A program made the position numbers and the translations under genes. From Adiantum capillus-veneris (lineage: Eukaryota; Streptophyta; Polypodiopsida; Polypodiales; Pteridaceae), in the NCBI GenBank assembly GCA_014529385.2, contig CM043959.1, positions 92,173,529 through 92,237,528 of the forward strand: 64,000 nucleotides of DNA, in the 5' to 3' direction. Positions 19,677 through 30,800 of the stretch are shown here, piece after piece (position 1 is the first letter of the stretch; every line of letters starts with the position of its first letter). Below the pieces are notes generated by a model that saw only the letters and a list, made by a program, of their open reading frames with translations, did no database searches and had not been told where the DNA came from.

Positions 19677-22500
19677 GGATCCTGTAACTCCAATTTCAGA
19701 AGTTAGCGTCTTTTTAGTACTGAAAGCCGAAATGAAGCTTTTAACTATTCAAATGACTTGAAAATTGAAACATGAGCTATTCAAGGCCTAAGGATGCAGG
19801 GTAGGTGAAAAAATATGCAAACTGGGCTCAAAATCATGCTGGAGACATCATACGCGTATGATGTCTTTTGTGTCAAAATGACTTCATATTGGTTGTGCTT
19901 GTAGCTGATAGTGTATACATGAGTATCATATGCTTGGATTTGAGTTTGGATACCATTTGGTCAAGTTTTGGCCAGTTTAGTCCAGTTCCGGCTCTTGGAA
20001 AAATTTTGAAAGGGAATTGGATTTTATGATCCAAATTGGATAAAACTTGGTGGTTCACCTTCAAATGGCATGTAGATCACTTCTGTTTGGTGGTTGAAGC
20101 CCTGAGGTGCCAAAATCACATAGTGAGACATCATACGCGTATGATGTCTTTTAGTGTATTTTTGGACCAAATTTCTCTATAAGCTTGGATATGGCTTTAG
20201 ATAGGCTTATTCAGTGGATTTATGAAGTTTGGATAGATTTTGGGCTAAAAATGGCTTTGGAGACATCATACGCGTATGATGTCTTTTTCATCAATTTTTC
20301 ATGGGATTGGTTCTGTGGACTCCCCATGTACTAGTGAAGGACTGTCCCTACTCAAATCTTGGTTTGGACTTGAGTATGTTGGATTTGGGCTAAAATAGGC
20401 TTTGGATGAAGGATTTTTCCTCAATTGGGCTAATGGGGTGATCCACTTGACCAAATGGTTCCAAACTTCATTTGTAACATGTATTAGATATATATAATGG
20501 ATGTATGATATCAAATGAGCAATTTTGGCTCTGTAAGTGCAAAAAGACATCATACGCGTATGATGTGTTCTGTGTCAAAATGGTGCTTTTTGGTTCCAGA
20601 TAGCTTATAGATGTGTTAATCAGCAATCCTACAAAGTTTCAATGAGTTTGGAGTTATTTTGACAAAATTAGGACCAAAAATCAATTTTATGGCCTACTTT
20701 GCGTCTTTTTGGTTTTCCTTGGGTTTTCTAACTCCAATTCTCATGATACTTGGTTCATAGGATGTGATTAACATGTGGAATGAGGCTATGCACTCAAATG
20801 TTGAAATGGATGTGAAAATCATGCTGTGAGACATCATACGCGTATGATGTCTTTTCTTGAAATGTTGGTCTTTTTGTGCAAAGAATGCTTTGTGCTAGTG
20901 CCCTAAGCCCTGCTAACTAGTTTTCAACTTAAAAAGTCATCAGTTTAGCTAAAAAGCCCCCTTATAGGCATTTCAGTCTCCGAAGTCGTCTTTTTGCCTT
21001 GGAGTTGAATTTCTTCAACTTTTCTTCTCGAGAGTTGCATTTCCAGCTCATTGGATATGTTTTGAAGCCACCTATTTGGTTGAACTTGACTTTGGCTCAC
21101 CGTTCTCCATCTTTCTCCATTTGGTTGCCCGAAAGCGTCTTTTTCACCATCGATAAGTGAATCAGCTTTCTTTTGGGTTTTGCTTGCAAACATAAGTCAT
21201 CCATGTATATTTGAAGCTGCTTGCGAAGTTTCATTTCATTCGGTCGTCAATTTCAGCCGTTATGCCAAAATGACGCTTTGTGTGTCCGTAGCCGAATCGG
21301 TTGTTTTGACCCACTTTTGGTGGTCCAAACCTGGAGATACTCCATGGTTGCATTGCCCTTGATGTTGTTAAGCTTCATGAGAAGTTTTGTGTCGTTTCGA
21401 CAACTTTTTCCTGTTTGCCTCTTGCAGGCTCTGTTGACCTAGGGTTTTTCAAGTTGTTCTTTCTCGAGCTTTGAGTGTTAGAAACCCATCTTCTATGTTA
21501 GGGTAACCCACCTCTAAGTTCTTGCAAGGTTTGGTTAGGCGGTTGTGCCCCTACCTAGCGTTCCTCCCCATTCCCCGTCTGCTCTTGTTTCTTGGTTTTG
21601 GTCAGTTTTCGCGACAAAAGTTAACGATAAGCATCAAAAGCTTATGGCAACGAGTCTATCTCTCATGTCTGGTGTCCTCTGAGCTCTCGTAGCAGTCGTA
21701 GAAGGCGGTAGAAGGTCGGATGCTCCTGTGTGCTCTTTGCTCTCTCCAAGAAGGTAATAGTGGAAATGCGCTTGAAAGTGAAGTGAAAAATACTTAACTT
21801 CGGACTTCCCGGATCACTTGTTACCAAATTCGACATGTGCTCCTATCTTGTCGTGAAATGCACTTTAGGATTTGAAATTTCTCGATTTGGACTCCGTTTG
21901 ACCTGTTTCTGAGAAATCTGTCCACTTTGCCAAAATTCTGTCATTTCGGGCTTTCCGCAACTTTTTCAGAATTGTACCCAATTTTTACCATGGGTTGCCC
22001 TTGTCATTAGGACCATCACCGTCTATTCTTTTCTTTTTTCCGATCTCGTTTCACCTGCTTTTTTATTTTTCTTTTATTTTTATTAAGAAAATCATAAAAA
22101 AATAAGGGAAAATAGCAAATTGAAGCCAAAAAATTCCAAACATACACGATAAATAGCTGGTAACCCTGTGTATATGAATATACACTTATTTGTGATTTTT
22201 GGACTTGGATTACCACTTTTTTCCACTTTATAGCTCCAAAAACACTCTTATTTAGTGATATGTACACGTCTAGAGACCCAAATTCATCATTTGATCTCTT
22301 CTTGTTGCAAAACAAGGTATATAAGGGCATAAATATTATCAATATCCGCAATCGAACATAAAAATTGCAAAGTCATGTAAGACACTGCCCTTGTAATATA
22401 ATTTTTTTTGTTTTTCTTTGTTTTTGGCGCTTGTAGCTGCTTTGTAACTCCTGTATACCTGTATACCTCCCCCCCTCCTAGTCTGAGTCCTCCCGGACGA
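19677..22500. other. Element G 3' spacer
   Basis: Non-coding spacer between pol and ORF3. Its left half carries five palindromes (19843-20852). Its right half (about 21000-22500) is T-rich with no frame that I trust. TATATAAGG occurs on the plus strand near 22317; it reads CCTTATATA on the minus strand and could serve as a TATA element for ORF3, but nothing confirms this. Confidence 0.6.
19843..20852. repeat. Five copies of a 24-bp palindrome (left cluster)
   Basis: Each copy is AGACATCATACG followed by its exact reverse complement, so the centre is TACGCGTA; most are followed by TT or TTTT. Starts: 19843, 20126, 20271, 20545 (one mismatch, GTGT end) and 20829. Spacings are 283, 145, 274 and 284 bp. 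The sequence between copies is only loosely similar. Confidence 0.95.
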
Positions 22501-23016
22501 CTATGAAGTGTCTGTGGGCGAAGCATTGTAGTTGTTTTGGTCATAAGTTCCCGATGCAATTGCAGAGCGATGATACAACAGTCTTTCCAGTAAAGCTGCT
22601 CTTTGTTTGATTGAAGGATTGTTGGTCGGGTTTTGGGTTGGTGATACTTCGGTAGTAGAATCAGTAGATGGATTCTTCTTTACTTTTTTGTTCTTTTGCA
22701 CAATCCAAATCTGCTTCCGCTTCACTTGTGCTTGCCACAAACTCTTTGCGACCCAAACCTGCTTTGTCCTTTGTGTTGATTTCCTCGCCTTGAAATACCT
22801 AGGAGTTTCCGTTGATTGTACTGAAGGGAGTTCCTGTTTACAAATCTTTGGGATCCAAATTTGCTTGCTATAGCTTTGTGCCGTCATGAACTTCTTTGGA
22901 ATCCAAATCTGTTTCACTGTCCTTGATTGTCTGGAATCACTCTGTTGTCTGGTATTGAAGACTCTGTTTTCCACCTTTGTTTTCTCTGGGACCACCTTTT
23001 TTGGTCTCCATATCAA
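22501..23016 (-). CDS. Element G WIPK-repeat tail
   Basis: This frame is in phase with the integrase/retropepsin-2 frame and is separated from it only by the TAG at 23077-23079. It contains five variants of an eight-residue motif: LIWRPKKV, KQIWIPKKF, KQIWIPKIC, KQVWVAKSL and KQIWIVQKN. The intervening sequence is Ser/Thr/Gln/Lys-rich. The end is Asn/Gln/Ser-rich. The basic, tryptophan-bearing repeats could bind nucleic acid, but no family is recognised. It may be a readthrough extension of Pol or a relic. Confidence 0.6.
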   Translation of the reverse strand: MIWRPKKVVPEKTKVENRVFNTRQQSDSRQSRTVKQIWIPKKFMTAQSYSKQIWIPKICKQELPSVQSTETPRYFKARKSTQRTKQVWVAKSLWQAQVKRKQIWIVQKNKKVKKNPSTDSTTEVSPTQNPTNNPSIKQRAALLERLLYHRSAIASGTYDQNNYNASPTDTS

Positions 23017-23076
23017 CTTTGACTCCGTTTTTTCCCAAGGTTGAGCTGTTATATTATTGCTTGTCTTCCTTATCCA

Positions 23077-24666
23077 CTATTGAGAATTCCTCGTCGAAGA
23101 GTAATCCGGTTGTATAGAAACTTTTGGTTGCCATTGCTTCTTCTTTTTCTCTGGTGGTTGTTTACCTTTGTGCTTGGATTCTTCCTTTGGAGTTGGCTCT
23201 GTTTCTTTGGTGAACTTAACTGATTGGCTTTCACCTTCGTATTTGATAAGCACTGATTTAGAACTCCAGTCAATAATTGCATTGTATTGTTTCTGCCATG
23301 GTTGTCCTAGCAATAATGGTTGTTGTGTAGCTTGGTCTTCAACCACGTAAAACATATGAGGATACACATATTGGTTAATCTGTAGATGTAAAACTGTGCA
23401 TCCGACAGTTTTGATTGAATTCTCAGAGTAACTCTTTAACTCTTGCTTGGCAGTTAGTAGTTTAGTGTCATTTGTCAATTGTCTATACAAACTGAGTGAA
23501 AGTAGGTTAGCTTGAGCTCCTGAATCCAATAGTGCTCTGGCTTTGATTTGGTTGGTTCCTACTTTGCATTCAATGATGGGTTTTTCTTTGTCATTATCCA
23601 TTTCTGTTATACTGACTACGTTTATTCGTAGTGCTCCTTCATTGCGCTGTTTCTGACGCAGTAGTCTTATTTTCTCCATTTTTTCCTTCGCCTCGGCTTG
23701 CGCTTCCTCCACAATCATTTTCTTTTTCTGGACACGCAACTTTTCTTGATGTATTTTGAGAAGCATGTCTTGGGTTAGCGGCAAAAGATACTTTTTCACT
23801 CTACATCCACTAATCCAATTGGGCATTTCTTCTCCGTCTAATGTAGCAAGCTTGACGGCTCCACTTGGTGATAGATCTTTAATCACCAGAGATCCAATCC
23901 CTCGCTTTTTAAGCTTCTTAGCATGCTGTTTCAGAGTGTAAACTAGGACATAGTCCCCAACCTTAAACTCTTTAGTCCGCACATGCTTATCAAAAAATTC
24001 CTTTTGTCGCCTTTTTTGAGCGTAGATAGAAGCTACTGCTTTTAGGCGAAGCTCATCTAGCTTTTCCAGGTCATCTATTCTATCAGAAAGCTCATGCCCT
24101 GTCCACTCTAGATCCTTAGCCACCCTTAATGTTGAAATCAAGAATTCTATTGGTAAGATAGCATTTAGCCCAAAAACCATGTTATATGGGGTCGTTCCTA
24201 TTGATGTTTTATATGCTACCCTATATGCCCATAATGTTGAATGCAACTTCTGGTCCCAGTCAGTTCTCGACTCAGATACAATCTTCGTAAGGACCATGCA
24301 TATGGTTTTTTTTGTTGCTTCAGCTTGTCCGTTTGCTTGTGGATGATACGGGGCTGATTTCCTATGGATTACCATGAATTCATCTAGAAGGATCTCTATC
24401 ACTTCATTTATAAAATGTGTGCCTCGATCACTCACAATTTCTATTGGCAATCCATATCGTACAAAGACGTATTCATATAGAAATTGTGCCGTGGTCCTGG
24501 CATCTGCTTTTTGAGTTGCCTTTGCTTCGACCCACTTTGTTAGATAGTCTGTAGCCACAATGATGTATTGTGCATGAGTCTTATATGCAGGAGGTGAAAT
24601 GGGTCCGACATAATCAATCCCCCATTTTGCAAAAGCTCTTGCCCCCATCATTGGTCTAAGCGGCAT
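23077..24666 (-). CDS. Element G integrase core fused to a second retropepsin domain
   Basis: Residues ~15-150 form the integrase catalytic core: Asp18 (WGIDYVGP), Asp80 (VSDRGTHF) and Glu116 (GQAEATKK), with 35 residues between the last two, as in the D,D(35)E family. A C-terminal domain follows (FKVGDYVLVYT, about 234). After a charged helix (~300-345), residues ~362-478 form a second aspartic protease: ALLDSGAQANLLS with Asp381 (codon 23524-23526) and a hydrophobic-hydrophobic-Gly motif LLLGQPW (451-457). The tail is Lys/Pro-rich. The finger preceding the core is in another frame (24648-25295). A retropepsin downstream of the integrase is not the standard gypsy order. Confidence 0.85.
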   Translation of the reverse strand: MPLRPMMGARAFAKWGIDYVGPISPPAYKTHAQYIIVATDYLTKWVEAKATQKADARTTAQFLYEYVFVRYGLPIEIVSDRGTHFINEVIEILLDEFMVIHRKSAPYHPQANGQAEATKKTICMVLTKIVSESRTDWDQKLHSTLWAYRVAYKTSIGTTPYNMVFGLNAILPIEFLISTLRVAKDLEWTGHELSDRIDDLEKLDELRLKAVASIYAQKRRQKEFFDKHVRTKEFKVGDYVLVYTLKQHAKKLKKRGIGSLVIKDLSPSGAVKLATLDGEEMPNWISGCRVKKYLLPLTQDMLLKIHQEKLRVQKKKMIVEEAQAEAKEKMEKIRLLRQKQRNEGALRINVVSITEMDNDKEKPIIECKVGTNQIKARALLDSGAQANLLSLSLYRQLTNDTKLLTAKQELKSYSENSIKTVGCTVLHLQINQYVYPHMFYVVEDQATQQPLLLGQPWQKQYNAIIDWSSKSVLIKYEGESQSVKFTKETEPTPKEESKHKGKQPPEKKKKQWQPKVSIQPDYSSTRNSQ

Positions 24667-25295
24667 ATCATCTCTTTTAAGTGGTACTTTGGTCCGCTGA
24701 CAGTCATCGCACCGTTAACGTATTCCTCAGCGTCCATATGTAATGTTGGCCACCATATTCCTGCGGCTAAGACAAGTTTTGTTGTCTTATCACCTGAGAA
24801 ATGGCCTCCACCTACTCCTCCATGAGCTTGTTCTAGGATTATCACATACTCAGACTCTGATGCGCAAATCCTAAGCTGGTTGTCTTTACATCTCTTATAG
24901 AGTTGATCTCCTATTAAAGCGTAATCTCTAGCTTCTGTCTCTACAGATTTCTGACGAGCTTTTGACGTTCCTTCTGGGAAAGTTCTATTTGTGAAATATT
25001 CAACAATATACTGACTCCATTCTGGAGCGATCGTTATCTGATATAATGTCGAATACTCTGCTGGCGGTTTTGATGAACATACAATACATACAGTGACATA
25101 TTCATGTACGCTTTCTTTCATTCCTGGCCAATAGACTCCCAATTGTAACAAATTCCTATATGTGTTCCTTCTTGAACAATGAAATGCACATTCCTGAACA
25201 TGTGCTTCGTGTAGATATATATTATATTCCTCAGGATTGATGCATAGTCGTAAAACATGATCATTTCCCAATTGATACAACCTTCCTGCAACCAA
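24648..25295 (-). CDS. Element G pre-integrase region with two zinc-finger modules
   Basis: A first H2C2 module at residues ~29-73 (EAHVQECAFH, YWPGMKESV, TVCIVC) is complete. A second begins at ~155 (EQAHGGVGGGHFSGDK, WWPTLHMDAEEYV), but its Cys pair (RCDDCQR) is in the next frame, because one base appears missing near 24715. Each module is preceded by similar sequence (PKWSQNVVNLLT in the pol frame and PEWSQYIVEYFT here; LYQLG and LYKRC), suggesting a duplicated unit. H2C2 domains stabilise integrase multimers and contact DNA ends. Two in a row are unusual. Confidence 0.75.
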   Translation of the reverse strand: MVAGRLYQLGNDHVLRLCINPEEYNIYLHEAHVQECAFHCSRRNTYRNLLQLGVYWPGMKESVHEYVTVCIVCSSKPPAEYSTLYQITIAPEWSQYIVEYFTNRTFPEGTSKARQKSVETEARDYALIGDQLYKRCKDNQLRICASESEYVIILEQAHGGVGGGHFSGDKTTKLVLAAGIWWPTLHMDAEEYVNGAMTVSGPKYHLKEMICRLDQ

Positions 25296-27877
25296 TTGAA
25301 TATTCTTGGATTGCTGAATAGCAATATGTTTCTGGTTGTATTCTCTTCTATCGAACCTCCTCCATAGGTTAATAGGTTAACGACATTTTGAGACCACTTC
25401 GGTATCATTTCTATGTTGAACAAGTACGCGTCTGGCATGTCGTCATCTACTCCTATAGGGTCTTCTCCATTCGTCAATCGCGAAAGATGATCAGCTCTAA
25501 GATGTGTTTTTCCTTTCTTTACTACTACCGTGAAGTCGAATTCCAGTAAGATAATGAACCATCTCACTATTCTCCCGGTATTGCATGGTTTATTCACTAG
25601 GTAGAGCAAGGCTTGGTGATCCGTAAAAAACACAAACTTGTTGGCTAGAAGATAATGCCGAAATTTCTTCACAGCATATATCATTCCTAATCCCTCTCGC
25701 TCTGTTGTGGTGTAATTCTTCTCTGCATTGTTGAGCTGTCGACTGGCGTAACAGATAGGAAAATCCATGTTTCCTTCTTCTGGCTGAGCCAGAATGCATC
25801 CTATTGCATATGCCGAAGCATCTATGTGCACATGGAATATCTTCTCCCAATCTGGTGATTTCAAGACTGGAGCAGTAATGAGTGCCTCTTTCAATTTCTT
25901 GAACGATTCCTCACACTCCTCTGTCCATTCAAAGTTCACTATTAGCCTGTAAAGTGGTTGGCCTATTATAGCGTACATGTAAATGAATCGTCTATAATAT
26001 CCGCAATGTCCCATAAAGCTCTGTACTTGTTTCGCATTGGTTGGTCTAGGCATATCCACTATAACTTTTATCTTCTCTAAATCCGTGGATATTCCGTTTT
26101 GTGAGACAATATGTCCCAGAATTCTGCCCTGTCGGACCATAAACACACATTTCTCAGGATTGAGACAAATGCGATATGTCCTACATTTCTCAAATACTTT
26201 TCTTAGGTGTTCTAGATGCTCATCTCTCAGAAGAGAATGTACACATAAGTCATCCATGTATATTTCTAGAAACAACCTTAAGTATTCTTTGAAAGCATGC
26301 GTCATCAGCCTCTGGAAGGTTGCGGGAGCATTGGTTAGACCAAAAGGCATAACCCGATAAGCATAAATTCCCCACTCCATTGCAAAAGCTGTTTTATGTT
26401 GATCTTCCAGTGCTATGGCTAGCTGGTTATATCCTGAAAAACCATCAAGAAAAGAGTATGCTGTTTTCCCTGATACACGCTCTAGAACATGATCAGTTAT
26501 CGGCAGGGGATAATTGTCCCTGATTGTTGCAGCATTCACTTTCTTTAAGTTGACACACACTCGGAGTTTTCCGTTCTTCTTGGGTACTACCACAATCGGA
26601 GATACCCAATCGGTGTGTTCAATCTCGTATATGAATTCAGCTTCCATTAGCTTATCTATCTCTTCTTTGATTCGCTTAGCAAATGTATCATTATATGTGT
26701 ATGGTCTCTGTCTGCTAGGCTTTGCGTCTTGTTTTAGTGGGATTGTGTGTTGGCATATCGATGGGTCAACTCCCTTTAAGTCCTTATAAGACCATGCAAA
26801 CACATCCCTATACTCTCTGAGAAGACTCAAAAGTCTCTCTTCCTCGCCTGGAGACAAATCTGTGGCTATGTACACCGGTCTAGGTGTCTCACCTGGAGCT
26901 GCTAAATCAACTTTTTTTGCATCCTCCGGTCCGTCATAAGATTCGTTCTCCCTTCTCTCTCGAATAGGTTGGGTTAATACCACCTTCCTATCCTCTATTG
27001 TGAATTTCCTATAGTGAGAGGGAACATCCATGTTTTCCTTGATTTTGGCGTTTTCGTCCTCTCCACTCTCAAATTCTGTCGTCCAAACTTCTTTCAGAGT
27101 TTTCTTGAGCTCTCTGTACTTGTTTCTACGTTCTAACTTGGACTCCGTGTGTTCTCTGTTGCGTTTGTTCTTTTCTTTTTTTTCTGTTTCCGTTTTCGTT
27201 CCATTCCATTGAACTTGATTTCTTGAGTCTCTTTTGTCTTTTCGTAAGGTCTTTTGATAATTACCTCTCATTCTTCCAGAAATCTTGTCCTTAACACAAT
27301 CTTCCGCCTTTACTAGCATTAGGAATTGATTTTTTCCTCTTATTCTAGGCATAGGATTGGTTCTAACCCCCTTTGTTTTTTTCTTTGCTCTATAGCGTTT
27401 CTGGCGTTGTTTAGTTTGGTTTGGAAAATCATAAAATCGGACATCCGTTATAGTTTCTTCGTTTCCACTTGAATTGTCCGTTGACTCGTTGTCTGCTTCA
27501 TTTCCCCACTCAAGATGATCGGGAATGTCGTGAAATACCTCCTCTTCATCTTCCTTTTCCAGTGTATCGTTCTTTTCAGTTTCTTTTTCGAGTACAGTTC
27601 TCAACATGAAGTACGGAACCACGTCGTACCCGTCCTTGTCGCAAAATTTTGTTGTGGGACCATCCGGAATTGCACAAACATCTAGGGTTGCTAGAATGTG
27701 TGTCCATTCTAATGGTTCAAGCGTGTCCTCTGGAAAGGGTTCTCCTATATAAGCTTCGTCTTCGATAGCCCTTTCTAAAACACATTCTTCTCGTTTCAGA
27801 CTTCCACATTTCGAAGCTCCACACATCCATAACTCCTTGGGTTTACCTAACCAAGCTGGAAATTCGGATCCCGCCAA
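25118..27877 (-). CDS. Element G reverse transcriptase and RNase H
   Basis: The 919-codon frame overlaps the gag-protease frame by 31 bp. Residues 1-330 are a charged linker. RT spans ~400-580: VSPIVVVPKKNGKLRVCV, SFLDGFSGYNQ (catalytic Asp478), PFGLTNAPATF and IYMDDLCVHS (YMDD at 540-543). A Ty3-type RNase H follows (HIDASAYAIG, CYASRQLNNAEKNYTTTERE, TDHQALLYL, HLRADHLSR). Catalytic residues look intact. After ~870 the frame drifts; the homologous continuation is the frame starting at 25295, so a base change lies near 25300. RT copies the element RNA, and RNase H removes the template. Confidence 0.9.
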   Translation of the reverse strand: MAGSEFPAWLGKPKELWMCGASKCGSLKREECVLERAIEDEAYIGEPFPEDTLEPLEWTHILATLDVCAIPDGPTTKFCDKDGYDVVPYFMLRTVLEKETEKNDTLEKEDEEEVFHDIPDHLEWGNEADNESTDNSSGNEETITDVRFYDFPNQTKQRQKRYRAKKKTKGVRTNPMPRIRGKNQFLMLVKAEDCVKDKISGRMRGNYQKTLRKDKRDSRNQVQWNGTKTETEKKEKNKRNREHTESKLERRNKYRELKKTLKEVWTTEFESGEDENAKIKENMDVPSHYRKFTIEDRKVVLTQPIRERRENESYDGPEDAKKVDLAAPGETPRPVYIATDLSPGEEERLLSLLREYRDVFAWSYKDLKGVDPSICQHTIPLKQDAKPSRQRPYTYNDTFAKRIKEEIDKLMEAEFIYEIEHTDWVSPIVVVPKKNGKLRVCVNLKKVNAATIRDNYPLPITDHVLERVSGKTAYSFLDGFSGYNQLAIALEDQHKTAFAMEWGIYAYRVMPFGLTNAPATFQRLMTHAFKEYLRLFLEIYMDDLCVHSLLRDEHLEHLRKVFEKCRTYRICLNPEKCVFMVRQGRILGHIVSQNGISTDLEKIKVIVDMPRPTNAKQVQSFMGHCGYYRRFIYMYAIIGQPLYRLIVNFEWTEECEESFKKLKEALITAPVLKSPDWEKIFHVHIDASAYAIGCILAQPEEGNMDFPICYASRQLNNAEKNYTTTEREGLGMIYAVKKFRHYLLANKFVFFTDHQALLYLVNKPCNTGRIVRWFIILLEFDFTVVVKKGKTHLRADHLSRLTNGEDPIGVDDDMPDAYLFNIEMIPKWSQNVVNLLTYGGGSIEENTTRNILLFSNPRIFNWLQEGCINWEMIMFYDYASILRNIIYIYTKHMFRNVHFIVQEGTHIGICYNWESIGQE

Positions 27878-30800
27878 AGTAGCTGAATCAAACTCCTCAC
27901 CGGTGTTCGGTTCACATCTTTGTAGCTATGGTCTTTCAGGTTCACACGTGTAGTGGTTTCCATATTTCTCAGGTATATGTGATCGTAGCCCCAATCCTGG
28001 ACCATTTTCAACTGTCTCATGAATGGTCTTCCCAGTATGATATCATAGTTATTCTCCTTGCCAAAATCGACAATAGCAAAAGTATGTTCGTATTCAATGC
28101 CGCAAGAAGTCACTACAACTTTCTCTAATAACCCCATAGGTTTCTCCATGTGTCCATCTGCTAATTGGAGTTTCAACCTAGTCTTCCTTATTGCTGGTTT
28201 CCCCCATTTTTTCCAGATTTCTTTTGTAGCAATGGCTACCCCAACTCCGCTGTCAAGTATTGCCATCGTCTTCACTCCTTGGAATTCAACTGGTAAGGTT
28301 GTATTCCCCTCTTCACCTTCACAATACTCTCCGACCTTGTTTAAGGGTACAGGCTTAGCGTTCTTCTGTGGTTTACTCAGCTCTTGTATTCCCTCTTGCA
28401 GTCTCGATGTTGGGTCTTTTATCCCGAATTTCTCCAACCATTTTCCTACAGTGGTCCACATATGTGGTCTTAGCCGCAAAAGCTCAGCTAGAGTGATAGT
28501 GCATGTCATTGGTGTTGACAAGATCTCTATCAATCCTTGCGAGTCCATGACTTTTTCTGATGAGATTCTTTGTGAGGGAAGTGCTCTAATCTCGGATTTT
28601 GCTTCATACTCTCCTAAGTATGAAGGTAAGGTATTCAGTGAATGAGGTTTGCTTTCCATTGTTCTAACAGAGCCCCAATCTCCCCAGTAAGATTGCAGAT
28701 CCAAGTCCACTTGAGATCCTGCCTCAAATTCCACTATGGGAGGATTCCTGATGTCCTTTTCCCAATTTGTCTGATTAGCTTGGCAACTTAGCTCGTTTGC
28801 AAAGTTTGCCTCTCTCACTTGTTTCCAAAATTCATTGTAATCCTCATCTCTTCCGTAAGACCTCTGTATGACTGGATGAAAACTCTCTATCTCCTGATCG
28901 GTTGTGTTCAATACTATGCGGTCATCCTTGTGTGTATTTTCAGGCTTTTGTGCACTGGGAGTCTTTTCAGCTACCCGTGAAACGATAGTCTCTTGCTGAA
29001 TTGGGTTTTCCGTTCCACAATTCATTGTTTCTTTTGGTGGTTCTAATAAGGCTTGTGCAGTCTCGATCATTCTCTGGCACATTTCAAGTCTCTGCTTTTC
29101 CAATTCCGCGTTTGGGTATGTCATCCACCTCTGTTCTTGTGTTTGGTTGTTCTTTAACCTAGCTTCGTAAGCTCTCATCAGTGCGTCCAATGGTTCGTGT
29201 ACTTTGTCGACTAGCACTGATCCCCCTGAGCTTAAGCTCGTTGTTTCTTTGATACTCTTTTGTTTCGTTCTTTCCGGGCTCATCTCTCGTTTCCCGTTTT
29301 GACTCTCAAGTTTTTCTAATCTATCTTTAGTTTGCTTTAGTTCCTCAGCTAGAATAGCGTCTTCACGTTCTTTTCTCAACTTCATGCGTGCTTTTCTAGC
29401 TTTCCATGTGTTTCTCTGACTCCGCGGTCCTTGACTAACCACTTCAGTCGCTAACTTTCCATTCTCAGGTTCTCTAGTGGTTTTCTTAGCTTGAGCTCTA
29501 GTAACAACTTGCGTTGGTATCAGAGTTTCATTTTCAGACCCACTGCTGGTAGGAATAGTTTCTAGCATATTCAATGTCGTCTTTTGCACTTTGTTTGGAT
29601 TCTTTGAACAATCCTCAATGAAGTGAGTAACCCCACACTCAGTGCAATAAGCGTTAATTCTAATGATTTCCGTATGTGGACAAACATTCATCAGATGGTC
29701 ACCTCCACACTTGTAACAGGGTCCTAGTGCTGGTCTTGGTCCCATTTGATTCGTCCTTTGTGGATAGGATGGTCTTTGTCCTGTTAACCCTCCATGAGCT
29801 ATGAACATCAATGTTCTTGCGTCCAAATTGTATCTCTCTTCATCAGAAGCACTTGTAACTGTTGGTATTCCAACATTCCCAATCATGCCCCATGGTTCTG
29901 GTTGTTTGGGTTCTTCTGGTGGGTAATACACAGTTGGAGACATGTGTGCACCAGATTCTTCATAATAGGCTTGAACAGGCACTAAGGCTTGTTCTTCCTG
30001 ATTCTCTAAGGTTGGTGCATATCTAATGCCCACTGGTCTTGCTCCTGGTAAAGGTGGTTGTTGTCCCAATACCGGTTGCGGTCTTTCTATCCCCATAGGT
30101 CCTGGTACATTTCCCGTTGGGTATCGAGGTACTGGATGTACTTGAGGTGGTGCTAATTGAGCAGGAGGTGCATACTGACGCTCCCTTACATACCCTTTGT
30201 TGTAATAGCACTCCTCTGTTGGATGGTTTGTCCATTTTTGTTCAATAGCACACCATTTCAGTGTTTTTGGCAATGGTTTTTGGTATGGTGCCATCCTTTT
30301 TAGAGCATCTTCTATCATTTGCTCTACATTTGGCATGGTTGTTGTTTGAACATTCTTTTTAGTGGTAGTCTCGCTCGCTACGGAGGAAGAGCTACTGGAT
30401 GCAAAATCTGTATCCGCTGACACCTCTCCATAAACCGTACAGTTATCCACTAAGTACAATGCTTCTCTCGTTACTTGCTCGAAACTTGTACAAGCTTTCA
30501 AGTGCAAGTCCTTCTTGAGAGTGTCGTTTCTCAATCCCTCAATAAAGAGAACAGATAGTCTGTCATCTTGTGGTCGTTCACGTACTGGACATCTCTCAAT
30601 GTATTGTTTGAAGCGAAGTGAAGCTTCCTTCACTTTTTCGTGTTCTCTCTGTTTAAAAGCATATATTTGTGAGACCGTATTGTGCTTAATCCCTCGTTTT
30701 GAGAATTCCTCAGCAAACTCTCTTAGCAAATGGTCAATGTCATGGAATCCCCCTATGTTCAGTGGTTGAAACCATGTCAATGCCGTACCTTCTAGAGTAA

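Noticed and set aside
28058-28645. 195-aa plus-strand ORF
   Set aside because: Antisense to the gag-retropepsin of G; composition mirrors the sense frame and no domain is visible.
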